From assembly GCA_964547105.1 (NCBI GenBank), contig CAZJLO010000022.1, forward strand, positions 1 to 30,549: DNA of 30,549 bases, written 5' to 3'. Shown piece by piece: positions 21,486-29,660 of this stretch (position 1 is its first letter; every line of letters starts with the position of its first letter). Under the pieces are notes generated by a model that worked only from the letters and a program-made list of their open reading frames with translations, searched no databases and had not been told where the DNA came from. Made by a program: the position numbers and the translations under genes. The DNA is from RXOA01 sp964547105 (GTDB lineage: Bacteria; Bipolaricaulota; Bipolaricaulia; UBA7950; UBA9294).

Positions 21486-21554
21486 GTAGCGTCGTCCCGT
21501 GCAGAGAATCGATAGCCGGACCGGATTCTCTGCTTGTGGGCGACGTTGCTTTTT
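21486..21554. terminator. Compound hairpin (family D, reversed) with T tract
   Basis: GTAG followed by CGTCGTCCC (21490-21498), then a perfect 10-bp inner stem GCAGAGAATC / GATTCTCTGC (21501-21533), then GGGCGACG (21538-21545) and TTGCTTTTT. The outer arms and GTAG are family D in reverse orientation, and the inner hairpin is an addition. The T tract would make it a plausible terminator for the gene ending at 21409. Confidence 0.5.
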
Positions 21555-21731
21555 GGCACGCCGACTCCGGTGAGGACAAGACACCGCTGTGGAGCTGGGA
21601 TTGCAGTATCGATAACGTGGGGGTCGGACCTTACTGGGCGCAGGCATCGACGACGTCGTCCACAAGCAGAGCGGAATCCAGGGAACGTCGCCCGCGAAAG
21701 GGGCGGAATGCCAACAGAAGAGGCATTCCAC

Positions 21732-21987
21732 GCAGGATTCCGACCGATAAGGAATCCTGCTATTGCGCAGGATTCCGACCGAAAAGGAATCCTGCTATTG
21801 CGCAGGATTCCGACCGAAAAGGAATCCTGCTATTATGCAGGATCCCAACCGAAGAGCGATCCTGCTACTGCGCAGGATCTCGAATCCTGCTATTGCGCAA
21901 GATTCCAACCGAAGAGGGATCCTGCTATTGCGCAGGATCTCGAATCCTGCTAGTGCGCAAGATCCCAACCGAAGAGGGATCCTATGC
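21732..21987. repeat. Tandem array of 35- and 25-bp self-complementary units
   Basis: Eight adjoining units start at 21732, 21767, 21802, 21837, 21872, 21897, 21932 and 21957. The long unit is 35 bp: GCAGGATTCC, a ~9-base loop (GACCGAAAA type), GGAATCCTGC and TATTGC. The short unit (21872 and 21932) is 25 bp, lacking the loop: GCAGGATCTCGAATCCTGC. Every unit is an inverted repeat. Changes in one arm are often matched in the other (ATTCC/GGAAT versus ATCCC/GGGAT), which suggests selection for pairing or copying as hairpins. Degenerate hairpins flank the array (about 21704 and 21988-22043). The same unit borders the assembly gap and occurs once near 20615. Confidence 0.9.
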
Positions 21988-22109
21988 AAGGTAGGATGAC
22001 AACAGAACGGCCATCCTACCCAGGATGTCAGCGACATCCTGCCCTGCTACCACGTCGGGACGATGCTACCACCGGTGACGCTACATCATTTCCGGAACAC
22101 CCTTCCGAG

Positions 22110-22138
22110 TTGCCGGCAATGGCTTGGTTTGCGAAGAT
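22110..22138 (+). promoter_or_regulatory. Weak leaderless-type promoter of the DUF488-like gene
   Basis: TTGCCG (22110-22115), 17-base spacer, GAAGAT (22133-22138), then six bases and the ATG at 22145. The -10 match is poor, but the geometry equals that of the other leaderless candidates, and no Shine-Dalgarno is present. Confidence 0.3.
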
Positions 22139-22144
22139 CAACCC

Positions 22145-22549
22145 ATGGCCTTGCGGCAGACGTATCTCAGCATGAAGAAGAAGCTCCCGGCGGACGCCGA
22201 AGTTGTTCTCGTCATGCGCGGACGGGGCAACGACGAGCTCGCACCCTCGAAGGAACTTCTAAGCGACTTCAATCGGCACAAGGAGGAGTTCAAACCCGGC
22301 TCGAGCTACCCGACGGCGTTTCACTACGCCTGGGACGCCTGCGATTACGAGCGGCGCTTCCGGGAACGGGTCCTGTCCGATCCGGCATCCATGGCGCGTC
22401 TGAGGGCGATTGCCGAAGCATCGCGCAACAAGGACATCTTCCTGATTTGCTACGAAGGCGAGGACAAGCCGTGTCACCGGAAACTGCTGCTGCAGATCGC
22501 CGAGGAGCAGTTCGGGGCGAACGTTGATGCAAAGCCGTTCGAGCCATGA
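22145..22549 (+). CDS. DUF488-family protein
   Basis: A 134-residue protein. The C-terminal segment DIFLICYEGEDKPCHRKLLLQIAEEQFG matches the DUF488 signature (strand, Tyr-Glu, then Cys-His-Arg-xx-Leu), and a YPTAFHYAWDACDYERRFRERVL stretch lies in the middle. DUF488 proteins are small cytosolic proteins of unknown function; the conserved Cys-His suggests a possible catalytic or metal site. Start choice: the ATG at 22145 has a leaderless-type promoter. The next ATG (22172, MKKKLPADAEV) is an alternative, as is the upstream TTG at 22124. It directly follows the repeat array. Confidence 0.75.
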   Translation: MALRQTYLSMKKKLPADAEVVLVMRGRGNDELAPSKELLSDFNRHKEEFKPGSSYPTAFHYAWDACDYERRFRERVLSDPASMARLRAIAEASRNKDIFLICYEGEDKPCHRKLLLQIAEEQFGANVDAKPFEP

Positions 22550-22591
22550 AAACAGCTGGAGGCTCGTCGCGTGCGGCCGGTGGGAACGTCG

Positions 22592-22748
22592 GTTCGTCGA
22601 GTTCTAAAAGGCAGAGTCCGCAGAGCCGAAACCGAAACCAGTTCATGGAGGTTCATGGAGTTCGCTGAGAGCGACAGGCGGTGAAACGGAGTTCGGGGGG
22701 CACGGTCCGAGGTTCGCAACGTCAGCCGTGAGAGGCCGACGCTACGAC
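22592..22748. repeat. A array, B stretch and D hairpin
   Basis: GTTCGTCGAGTTC (22592), a family A run at 22641-22670, B-like CACGGTCCGAGG, and a D-type hairpin with GCCGACGCTACGACC (22718-22748). This fills the space before the nuclease-helicase promoter. Confidence 0.55.
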
Positions 22749-22776
22749 CACTTGGCTGTCTGATCATCATGTCGAC

Positions 22777-22805
22777 TGGACAGCATCGGATCTCTGCGCT
22801 ATCCT
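22777..22805 (+). promoter_or_regulatory. Promoter of the nuclease-helicase gene
   Basis: TGGACA (22777-22782, five of six consensus), 17-base spacer, TATCCT (22800-22805). Transcription would start about four bases before the ATG at 22816, leaving no room for a ribosome-binding site. Confidence 0.5.
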
Positions 22806-22815
22806 AGAAAAACAG

Positions 22816-25800
22816 ATGAAAAAGGAGAACCAAGGAGTCCGGCTCTCGGCGAGCGACCTCGCCAACCATCTTGGATGCCGGCACCTGACGTATCTGGACT
22901 TGGGCGTGGCGCGAGGAGAGATCGCAGCGCCCGCGTTCTCGGACGCAGCATTGGAAGCGCTTCAGCAGCGGGGCTTCGAGCACGAAAACGCGTACAACGC
23001 TCACCTTGCTGCTCGGGGGCTGGCGATTGCCCGTCTCTCCGCGGTGGGAAACGTGGACGAGCAGTTTGCGGCAACGTGCGAAGCGATGCGCGACGGTCCG
23101 GACGTGATCGTCCAGGCGACGCTCCTTGCCGACGGATGGATCGGTCGCGCCGACGTGTTGCGGCGGGTGGAGACGCCGTCAACGCTCGGTGGCTACTCCT
23201 ATGAAGTCGTCGACACCAAACTGGCGCGTGAGACGCGCGGACGGACGATCCTGCAGTTGTGTCTGTACTCCGATGTCCTCGGCCAGATCCAAGGGCGGCT
23301 GCCGGAGTGGATGCACGTCGTGCCGCCTGGTGTTGAGTTCGTGCCGGAAAGCTACCGCGTCGACGACTACATGGCGTACTACAGGCTCGTTCGATCCCGT
23401 CTTCTTGCCGCGGTCGGGTCGGGAATGTGGGCGGGAAGTGAGACGTACCCAGACCCGTGCGAACAGTGCGACACGTGCCGCTGGTGGCGCGAGTGCAACG
23501 ATCGACGGCACAAGGACGACCATCTTTGCCTGGTCGCCGGGATCAGCAAGATGCAAATCGCCGAATTGCGGGATCGATCGGTCGAGACTCTGCAATCCCT
23601 GGCCACGATCTCGCTGCCTCTCCAACCCAAGCCCGATCGAGGGTCGCCGGAAACCTACGAGCGTGTACATCACCAGGCACGTGTTCAGCTGGAAGGGCGC
23701 ACGAAGAAGGCACCCGTTCACGAGATGCTGCCGTTGGAAGAGGGGTTTGGACTGTTCCGGCTGCCGGAACCGACGCCGGAGGACATCTTCTTCGACTTCG
23801 AGGGCGCTCGGTTTGTTGGGGACGAAGGGCTGGAGTATCTGTTCGGCGTGGTGTCGGTGGACGAGCGCGGCAAGCCGCAGTACCAGCCGCTGTGGGCGCT
23901 TGATAAAGCCCAGGAGGAGGCGGCTTTTAAGCGGTTCATCGACGATGTCATGGAGCGCTGGGAGCGCGACGAGGGGTTCCACATCTACCACTACGCGCCG
24001 TACGAGCCGTCGGCGATCAAGCGATTGATGGGGCGGTACGCAACGCGTGAGGAAGAGGTCGATCGCCTGCTGCGCGGGGAGCGGTTTGTCGACCTGTATG
24101 CCGTTGTCAAGCATGCGGTCCGCGCCAGCGTAGAGAGCTACTCGATCAAGGATTTGGAGCCGTTCTTCGGCTTCGATCGTCAGGTGGATCTGCGAGCGGC
24201 TTCGCTCAACATGCAGGCGCTCGAATACGGCCTGGAGTTCGACGCTCCGGGATCGATCCCGCAAGCGGTGCTTGATGCGGTGGAAGGCTACAACCGCGAC
24301 GACTGCTTGTCGACGCTGCTCCTGCGCAACTGGTTGGAGGGACTGCGGATGCAGATGATTCAGGCCGGCCACGAGGTTCCCCGGCCGGAACTCAAGACCG
24401 GCGATCCGAGCGAGGCGCTGGATGAGGCCCTCTCACGTGTCCGGAAGCTGGCCGAACGGCTTACCGAAGGTATTCCCGTCGATCGTACAGAGCGTTCGTG
24501 TGAGCAACAGGCACAGTGGATTCTTGCCCAATTGTTGGAATGGCATCGCCGCGAGGACAAGGCGCTTTGGTGGGAGTACTTCCGCCTCATTGATCTGTCC
24601 GACGAAGACTTGTTGGATGAGCGCGTGGCGATCGCCGGGCTTCAATTCGCCGAGCGCGTGGACAAGATCAAACGAAGCGTTGTCGATCGCTATCGTTTTC
24701 CCGTACAAGAAACCGAGATTCGGCGCGGAGACAAGCTGAAGTGTCTCGACGACGAGGTCTCCGGCTTCGGCGAAGTGGTGGCGATCGATCCTGCGAACAG
24801 GATGATCGATATCAAGAAGGGGCCCTCCATCCAGGGGCGGCATGCATCTACGGTGTTCGTGCACGACGTTGTCAAGACCTACGTTCTTCGTGACGCCCTG
24901 CTGCGCATCGGTGAATGGGTTGCCGACAACGGAATCGATGCGGACGGGCCGTATCGATCCGGGCGTGACCTACTCCTCGGGGCGCCCCCCAGGCTCAGGA
25001 CGACAACGACTCAACGCGTCTTCGATCAATCGGCGACATCTCTCGAGGCGGCAAAGGCACTTGTGCACGAGCTCGACAACGGCCTGTTGCCGATCCAGGG
25101 GCCGCCTGGTTCGGGAAAGACCTACACCGGGGCGCGGATGATTTGCGATGCCGTGGCCGCAGGGATGACCGTCGGCATCACGGCAGTAAGCCACAAGGTG
25201 ATTCGGAATCTGCTGGATTCGACCGTTGAGGCCGCGGCTGAGGATGGATTGGAGCTTCGATGTGTGCAGAAGGTTAGCAAGAAACGAACAGATACCGAAT
25301 CGGAATCGATTGCCGAGATCACGGACAACGGCAAGGTCTTCTCCATGCTGGCAAGCGGTGAAGCTCAGGTGGCTGGAGGCACAGCGTGGTTGTGGGCCCG
25401 CGAGGAAGCCGCGGGCGCCTTGGACATCTTGTTCGTGGATGAGGCGGGGCAGATTTCGCTGGCCAACACTGTGGCCGTTTCGCAGGCGGCAAGGTCGGTG
25501 GTGTTGCTTGGCGATCCCCAGCAATTGGAGCAGCCGAAGCGCGGCAGTCACCCCGACGGGACCGACGTGAGCGCGCTGGAGCATTTGCTTGGCGAACATC
25601 AGACGATGCCACCCGACCGCGGACTGTTCCTCGCCACTACCTGGCGGCTGCATCCTTCGATCTGCGCGTTTACATCCGAGCTGTTCTACGAGCGACGATT
25701 GCGGGCTCGCGATGGATTGGATGCTCAAAGCCTTCGGGGATCATCCGATTATCCGGGTGCCGGGCTGTGGTACGTCCCGGTGGAGCATGAGGGCAACTGC

Positions 25801-26250
25801 AATGCCTCGGCGGAAGAAGCAGGCGTTGTCGCCGAGCTGGTTCGGGAATTCACGGCAACAGAGATGACGTGGATCGATCAGGCGGGGGTCGAGCGGGCAA
25901 TCACTCTCGATGATGTCCTCATCGTTGCGCCGTACAACGCCCATGTCGCCGCCATTCTCGAGCGTCTCCCCGAGGGTGCTCGTGTGGGAACGGTCGATCG
26001 ATTTCAGGGCCAAGAAGCCCCGATCGTCATCTACTCGATGGGCACCTCGTCGCCGGAATTGGCGCCACGGGGGATGGAGTTCCTGTACAGCCTCAGCAGG
26101 CTCAACGTCGCCACGTCAAGGGCGCGCTGTGGCTGCATCCTCGTTTCCAATCCGAAGCTGTTCGAGCCCGAGTGCCGCACGCCGCGGCAGATGAAGCTCG
26201 CCAATGCGTTCTGCCGCTATCTGGAGATGGTAAGCGAAGGCGCGAGATAG
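22816..26250 (+). CDS. TM0106-type RecB-like nuclease fused to superfamily I helicase
   Basis: An 1144-residue three-part enzyme. Residues ~10-235 are a RecB-like nuclease: VVDTK (PD-(D/E)XK core), QLCLYSDVL (the QxxxY helix), and Cys residues C21 and C215/C218/C221/C227 arranged like the Fe-S clusters of Cas4 and AddB. Residues ~318-510 look like an RNase H-fold exonuclease (DIFFDFEGARF; YNRDDCLSTLLL). Residues ~740-1140 are a DNA2/UPF1-type superfamily I helicase: Walker A GPPGSGKT (~762), Walker B FVDEAGQ (D875/E876), LGDPQQL, TWRLHP, VDRFQGQEA and SRLNVATSRAR. All key motifs are intact and the length fits the TM0106 family. A role in DNA end processing or repair is inferred; defence is possible but no defence partner is adjacent. 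There is no Shine-Dalgarno. Confidence 0.9.
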   Translation: MKKENQGVRLSASDLANHLGCRHLTYLDLGVARGEIAAPAFSDAALEALQQRGFEHENAYNAHLAARGLAIARLSAVGNVDEQFAATCEAMRDGPDVIVQATLLADGWIGRADVLRRVETPSTLGGYSYEVVDTKLARETRGRTILQLCLYSDVLGQIQGRLPEWMHVVPPGVEFVPESYRVDDYMAYYRLVRSRLLAAVGSGMWAGSETYPDPCEQCDTCRWWRECNDRRHKDDHLCLVAGISKMQIAELRDRSVETLQSLATISLPLQPKPDRGSPETYERVHHQARVQLEGRTKKAPVHEMLPLEEGFGLFRLPEPTPEDIFFDFEGARFVGDEGLEYLFGVVSVDERGKPQYQPLWALDKAQEEAAFKRFIDDVMERWERDEGFHIYHYAPYEPSAIKRLMGRYATREEEVDRLLRGERFVDLYAVVKHAVRASVESYSIKDLEPFFGFDRQVDLRAASLNMQALEYGLEFDAPGSIPQAVLDAVEGYNRDDCLSTLLLRNWLEGLRMQMIQAGHEVPRPELKTGDPSEALDEALSRVRKLAERLTEGIPVDRTERSCEQQAQWILAQLLEWHRREDKALWWEYFRLIDLSDEDLLDERVAIAGLQFAERVDKIKRSVVDRYRFPVQETEIRRGDKLKCLDDEVSGFGEVVAIDPANRMIDIKKGPSIQGRHASTVFVHDVVKTYVLRDALLRIGEWVADNGIDADGPYRSGRDLLLGAPPRLRTTTTQRVFDQSATSLEAAKALVHELDNGLLPIQGPPGSGKTYTGARMICDAVAAGMTVGITAVSHKVIRNLLDSTVEAAAEDGLELRCVQKVSKKRTDTESESIAEITDNGKVFSMLASGEAQVAGGTAWLWAREEAAGALDILFVDEAGQISLANTVAVSQAARSVVLLGDPQQLEQPKRGSHPDGTDVSALEHLLGEHQTMPPDRGLFLATTWRLHPSICAFTSELFYERRLRARDGLDAQSLRGSSDYPGAGLWYVPVEHEGNCNASAEEAGVVAELVREFTATEMTWIDQAGVERAITLDDVLIVAPYNAHVAAILERLPEGARVGTVDRFQGQEAPIVIYSMGTSSPELAPRGMEFLYSLSRLNVATSRARCGCILVSNPKLFEPECRTPRQMKLANAFCRYLEMVSEGAR

Positions 26251-26518
26251 CTTGCTGTCTGCGGTTCGTGGCGATTGACGAGTTCGCTGCGTGGGTCGAG
26301 AGAGGGCATTCTTAGTCCGTCGTCCATGAGAGAACCGGAAGCTGTTGTGGCGTCAGGCGGGGAAGTAGCACGATGCTCCTTCTCTTGGTATTCCACTCTT
26401 CCTTGTCATTGGTTCGTGGCTCTTCTCTGAGGCCGATGCCCGATGGCTGGCGTACGCACGCTGATCTACGCGTTCTCGGCCGGGGTGGGATTGCGGGACG
26501 TTGAGATCGAACCTTCGC

Positions 26519-26986
26519 CTATCCTTTGAAGCGGCTCCCGTACGCCTGCTTGAACGCGTTGACCAAATCCTTCGTGCGTGATTGAAGCTCGTACTTGACC
26601 TTGCCGGAGGATCCTTGAAGCGTCAGATACCACAGGGTCATGTTGCGGTTGACATCCTGACGCATCCGGATGCGGACCTTGGTGAGTTGGTCGTTGCTCA
26701 TCACCTGGTGTTTGGGGTTCTGCCGGAGGATCTCGTCGGGCTCCATTGTGAGGTAGCGGGACGTGTAGCCGAGCGTCGCTTTCATCTGCGCGGTCCACTT
26801 GCCCATCATCCCCTTGCCTTCGGCAGCGGCCTCATCCCGGGCGTCGGTGACCGCCTGTCTTAACATTTCTTTGGTGAGCGGGATCAAAATCGTTCGTTGC
26901 TCGGTGACGATCAACGCAAACGACTCGGGCATGCCGAGAAGCTTGACTTTTCGGATGGGAACAGCGCATAGGACAGCTTCGGTCAT
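26519..26986 (-). CDS. Conserved-looking cytosolic protein, unrecognised
   Basis: A 155-residue protein with no signal or membrane segment. The N-terminal half has beta strands (AVLCAVPIRKVKLLG, SFALIVTEQRTILIPL), followed by a long helix (KEMLRQAVTDARDEAAAEGKG). The C-terminal half is basic with strands (VRIRMRQDVNRNMTLWYLTLQG, KVKYELQSR). 'TEQRTILIPLT' recalls PH-like domains of bacterial proteins that end in a long helix, but I cannot assign a family. AAAGGAGAG precedes the ATG at 26986. The 268 bases between here and the nuclease-helicase hold only B-like repeat fragments. Confidence 0.7.
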   Translation of the reverse strand: MTEAVLCAVPIRKVKLLGMPESFALIVTEQRTILIPLTKEMLRQAVTDARDEAAAEGKGMMGKWTAQMKATLGYTSRYLTMEPDEILRQNPKHQVMSNDQLTKVRIRMRQDVNRNMTLWYLTLQGSSGKVKYELQSRTKDLVNAFKQAYGSRFKG

Positions 26987-27064
26987 CGGGACTCTCCTTT
27001 CCTCTGCGGGTCTGTTGACGCTTTCCGGTCTCTGATTCCATCATCGCATGGAAACGGCGGATTG

Positions 27065-27391
27065 GGAAGGACGGCTGACCGTGGGTGGAGTCTGCGGTCC
27101 ACAGTTCACGGTCCGCAAGACCCAAACCCGCTCGTGGAGTTCATAGGATTCATAGGGAGCCTGAGAGATGCAGTCCGTGGTCCGGGTAACCACAAGCAAA
27201 TGCCACAAGCCGCTGTCTACAGCCCACGGGTCGCTGTTCGCCACAGGCTGGCCGTTGTGGACCGTGGAGGCGGAGTCCGGACCTTGTCTCTCAGTTTACT
27301 GTGAACCCTACGAAGTCTACGGACTCAACGAATCGATGTTCGCATGTGCTGCAAGTCACAGTCCGCAAGCTCCGAGTTACCCGCCTTCGTT
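27065..27391. repeat. Dense A/B repeat mosaic
   Basis: B stretch (GTCTGCGGTCCACAGTTCACG, from about 27087), A array (27131-27160), further B, CACAAGC/CACAGGC filler, an A array in the opposite orientation (27301-27336) and B again (CACAGTCCGCAAGC). Nothing coding is seen in these 327 bases. Confidence 0.65.
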
Positions 27392-28549
27392 TCAGCTCCC
27401 CCAATACGGATCCGCATCGACGGCTGGATCATTGGTGAGCTGGATGAGGCTTTCGGTGGCGAGATCGATCAGGAAGATATCGACCGGCTGCGGATCGTCG
27501 AGGTATCCGTAGAACACGATGGACAACCCGTCAGGCGACCAACTGGGATGCATGGCAAGACCAACCCCCGGACCAGTTAGCTCAGCCTCTCCTGTACCAT
27601 CAGGATGGATCACCATCAACTTGCTTCCGCCGCCAGAGCGAAGCCGGGAGAACACAATCCACTGGCCATCGGGCGACCAGGCCGGCATCGAATCGCCGTT
27701 CCCAGACGGGGTTAGATACACTGCGTTGGTGCCGTTGCTGTTCATCCGCACTAGTCTTGTGGTGGTTTCCTGGAATCCATCGGCAACGACGAACACGATT
27801 TGGGATCCATCTGGGGACCAGGCTGGCTCGAACACGCCGACGACATTGAAGTCGGTGAGCTGGGTCATCCCGGTCGCGTTGGAACGGATCGTGAAGAGCT
27901 GCTGAGGTGGCGCGAGTTCCGAAGCGTAGAGGATCTTCGATCCATCGGGCGACCAGCGGGGCGTCTCTTCGTAGTGGAGAGGGTTGTCGGTGAGCACGGT
28001 TCGCTCGGAACCGTCGGCGTTCATCAAGCGAAGGCTTGGCGCGTCTCCGCCGGCACGTGTTTCGAAGACGATCTGCGTTCCGTCGGGCGACCAGCACGGT
28101 TCGCTGTCTTCCGCGTAGTTGAACGACACATTCGTTTGTCCTGTTCCGTCGGGATTCATCACGTAGATCTCGTGATCGCCCTCGCGGGTCGTTGAGAAAA
28201 GGATGCCGCGAACGACCGTGAACGGGATGTGGTCGTAGTAGAAGCTGGAATCCGGTACCGCTACCCGAATGTCCGTTTCCACAGGCAACCCGCCCGGAGT
28301 CGGAATGACCGGGACGCGGCAGATGATTCGGGTATCGCTCCAAGAGACGATCGGCGCGATGGTCGACCAGATGTAGACGACGCTGTCACCTTGGATGTCA
28401 CCGAATCCGCTTCCGTTGATGGTGACCCGCGTGTGCACCGCACCGGCATGGGGGGTGACGGCGATGGACGGAGTGAACCACCACGAACATCCTGACAAGG
28501 CGATAAGAAGAGTTGCGATTCCAACAAGAACAAGCCAGATGCGCCTCAT
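27392..28549 (-). CDS. Lipoprotein with IPT/TIG domain and TolB-like propeller
   Basis: A 385-residue protein. The signal MRRIWLVLVGIATLLIALSGC has lipobox LSGC and acylated C21. Residues ~25-115 resemble an IPT/TIG immunoglobulin-like domain (PHAGAVHTRVTINGSGFG...SWSDTRIICRVPV). Residues ~118-385 are five or six TolB-like blades, each ending in WSPDG(T/S)QIVF and starting with M-N-x-D/N-G-T (CWSPDGTQIVFET, RWSPDGSKILYAS, AWSPDGSQIVFVV, AWSPDGQWIVFSR, SWSPDGLSIVFYG). GGAGGT precedes the ATG. It is a surface or periplasmic binding protein; unlike true TolB no Tol/Pal gene is near. The blades resemble those of the VWA protein at 1742-3487. Confidence 0.85.
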   Translation of the reverse strand: MRRIWLVLVGIATLLIALSGCSWWFTPSIAVTPHAGAVHTRVTINGSGFGDIQGDSVVYIWSTIAPIVSWSDTRIICRVPVIPTPGGLPVETDIRVAVPDSSFYYDHIPFTVVRGILFSTTREGDHEIYVMNPDGTGQTNVSFNYAEDSEPCWSPDGTQIVFETRAGGDAPSLRLMNADGSERTVLTDNPLHYEETPRWSPDGSKILYASELAPPQQLFTIRSNATGMTQLTDFNVVGVFEPAWSPDGSQIVFVVADGFQETTTRLVRMNSNGTNAVYLTPSGNGDSMPAWSPDGQWIVFSRLRSGGGSKLMVIHPDGTGEAELTGPGVGLAMHPSWSPDGLSIVFYGYLDDPQPVDIFLIDLATESLIQLTNDPAVDADPYWGS

Positions 28550-28843
28550 TCCCTGACCTCCCTACGCAAGAATCTTCCAAGAAGCATAGGACGTCTTGAA
28601 GCATGGAGGCAAGGATGGTCGAAGATCCATACTCCGAGCTTGTGGTATGTAGCTTGCGGGGAGCGCCCGTCGTGTGTCGTTCTTCGCGCATCGGGCTGTT
28701 GCCGATGGATCACGCGGCGAAGCTCCTGAAGACCCATGTCGATACGCCTCGATCGAGGGTCGGCGTGGCGTTGAAGTGCCGCATTGCTGGTACCGAGCGT
28801 TGGAATCCCCGACGGCGAGGTGAACGAACGGCACCATCAGACA

Positions 28844-29239
28844 ATGTCTGCTAAAGAAGGACAAGCGACATCATCAGAAAAAGAGAGGATGGAGGGCAAA
28901 CGAGGTTTGTATGCGGATGCCTGTCTGTTGATCATCGGGATGATCCTCTGGTTCGAACGAGGGGATTGGGTGCTGCCCATCGCGATCGTGGGGCTGGTTT
29001 CGTATGTTGCAGAGGACGCATCGGCTTGGCTTGCCGTGTCTCTGTCAAGACGTCGGAGGTGGTGTGCAGCCATTCTCGCCGCTGGCGCCCTTGCCGAGCT
29101 GACCTTTCTTCTGGTGTCATCGACCAGAGAAGGCCCTCAGCTGTATGCGACAATCCTCTTCACCACGTATGCCGTGGGCGGGGTATTCTGGCAAGCGGCC
29201 CTATGGGAATCCCTGCCCCGCCACTCACGAAGGCCGTAG
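28844..29239 (+). CDS. Small membrane protein, unrecognised
   Basis: 131 residues from the ATG at 28844 (MSAKEGQATSSEKERMEGKRG, hydrophilic), or 116 from the ATG at 28889, which has AGAGAGG immediately before it and is too close to be a good ribosome site. Three or four hydrophobic segments follow: YADACLLIIGMILWF, VLPIAIVGLVSYVA, WCAAILAAGALAELTFLLVSS and ATILFTTYAVGGVFWQAAL. No motif is recognised. The ~295 bases before it contain no convincing gene on either strand. Confidence 0.5.
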   Translation: MSAKEGQATSSEKERMEGKRGLYADACLLIIGMILWFERGDWVLPIAIVGLVSYVAEDASAWLAVSLSRRRRWCAAILAAGALAELTFLLVSSTREGPQLYATILFTTYAVGGVFWQAALWESLPRHSRRP

Positions 29240-29312
29240 CGATCAGGATTGCGGTGCGGCTTCGCTGTTTGTGGCCTGTAGCTTGTGGCTTGTGGGAAAG
29301 CAAGTTGATTGC

Positions 29313-29440
29313 GTTCATCGGGTTCGTTGAGTTTGTTGGGTTCTGAAGGACGACGTCCACAGTCCATAGTCCGCAGTCCGGAAAAGCGAAACCCGTTCAT
29401 TGTGTTCGTTGGGTTCATAGGGACTGTAGGGCTTGTGGGG
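29313..29440. repeat. Two family A arrays around a B stretch
   Basis: A arrays at 29313-29345 (GTTCATCGG, GTTCGTTGA, GTTTGTTGG, GTTCTGAAG) and 29395-29440, with CGTCCACAGTCCATAGTCC (B) between. CCTGTAGCTTGTGGCTTGTGG filler lies on both sides (29268-29297 and, inverted, 29468-29490). Confidence 0.7.
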
Positions 29441-29476
29441 CTTGCCAGGTTTCGGATTGTTTCCACGTGCCACAAG

Positions 29477-29614
29477 CTACAGGCTACAAGTTGAGGATTC
29501 CATCCAGAGTCCCGGCATGACGCCGAACCAGAACTCCGACCCTTCCTGGAACGGCTCGATCAACTCGAAGTTGTCGAACGCCACACCGCTGGGAAACGGA
29601 TTACACCTCAGCAT
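29477..29614 (-). pseudogene. C-terminal gene remnant, exported beta-sandwich type?
   Basis: A 45-codon open stretch reads CNPFPSGVAFDNFELIEPF and then FQEGSEFWFGVMPGLWMES before running into CACAAGCTACAGGC-type repeat, which supplies the stop. The composition (FDNFELIEP) is protein-like and resembles C-terminal strands of extracellular beta-sandwich domains. It has no start or upstream part, so it is probably what remains of a gene after repeat-driven rearrangement. Confidence 0.35.
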
Positions 29615-29625
29615 GGGATCAGATG

Positions 29626-29654
29626 TTGGCATAAGAGAGAAGACATGCTAAGAT
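29626..29654 (+). promoter_or_regulatory. Leaderless promoter of the thioredoxin-like gene
   Basis: TTGGCA (29626-29631, five of six), 17-base spacer, TAAGAT (29649-29654), then exactly six bases and the ATG at 29661. The predicted transcription start coincides with the start codon. Confidence 0.6.
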
Positions 29655-29660
29655 ACGACT

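Noticed and set aside
21732..21987. CRISPR array
   Set aside because: Units adjoin with no unique spacers; the whole 35- or 25-bp unit repeats and is self-complementary, and no cas gene is nearby.
21534..21999. Open frames through the hairpin array
   Set aside because: All three forward frames stay open through the array and carry the same peptide repeat shifted by frame, which shows that the openness is a property of the repeat and not of a gene.
28562..28864. Small genes on either strand in the spacer before 28844
   Set aside because: The 83- and 100-codon frames have no ribosome site, no recognisable composition and overlap each other.
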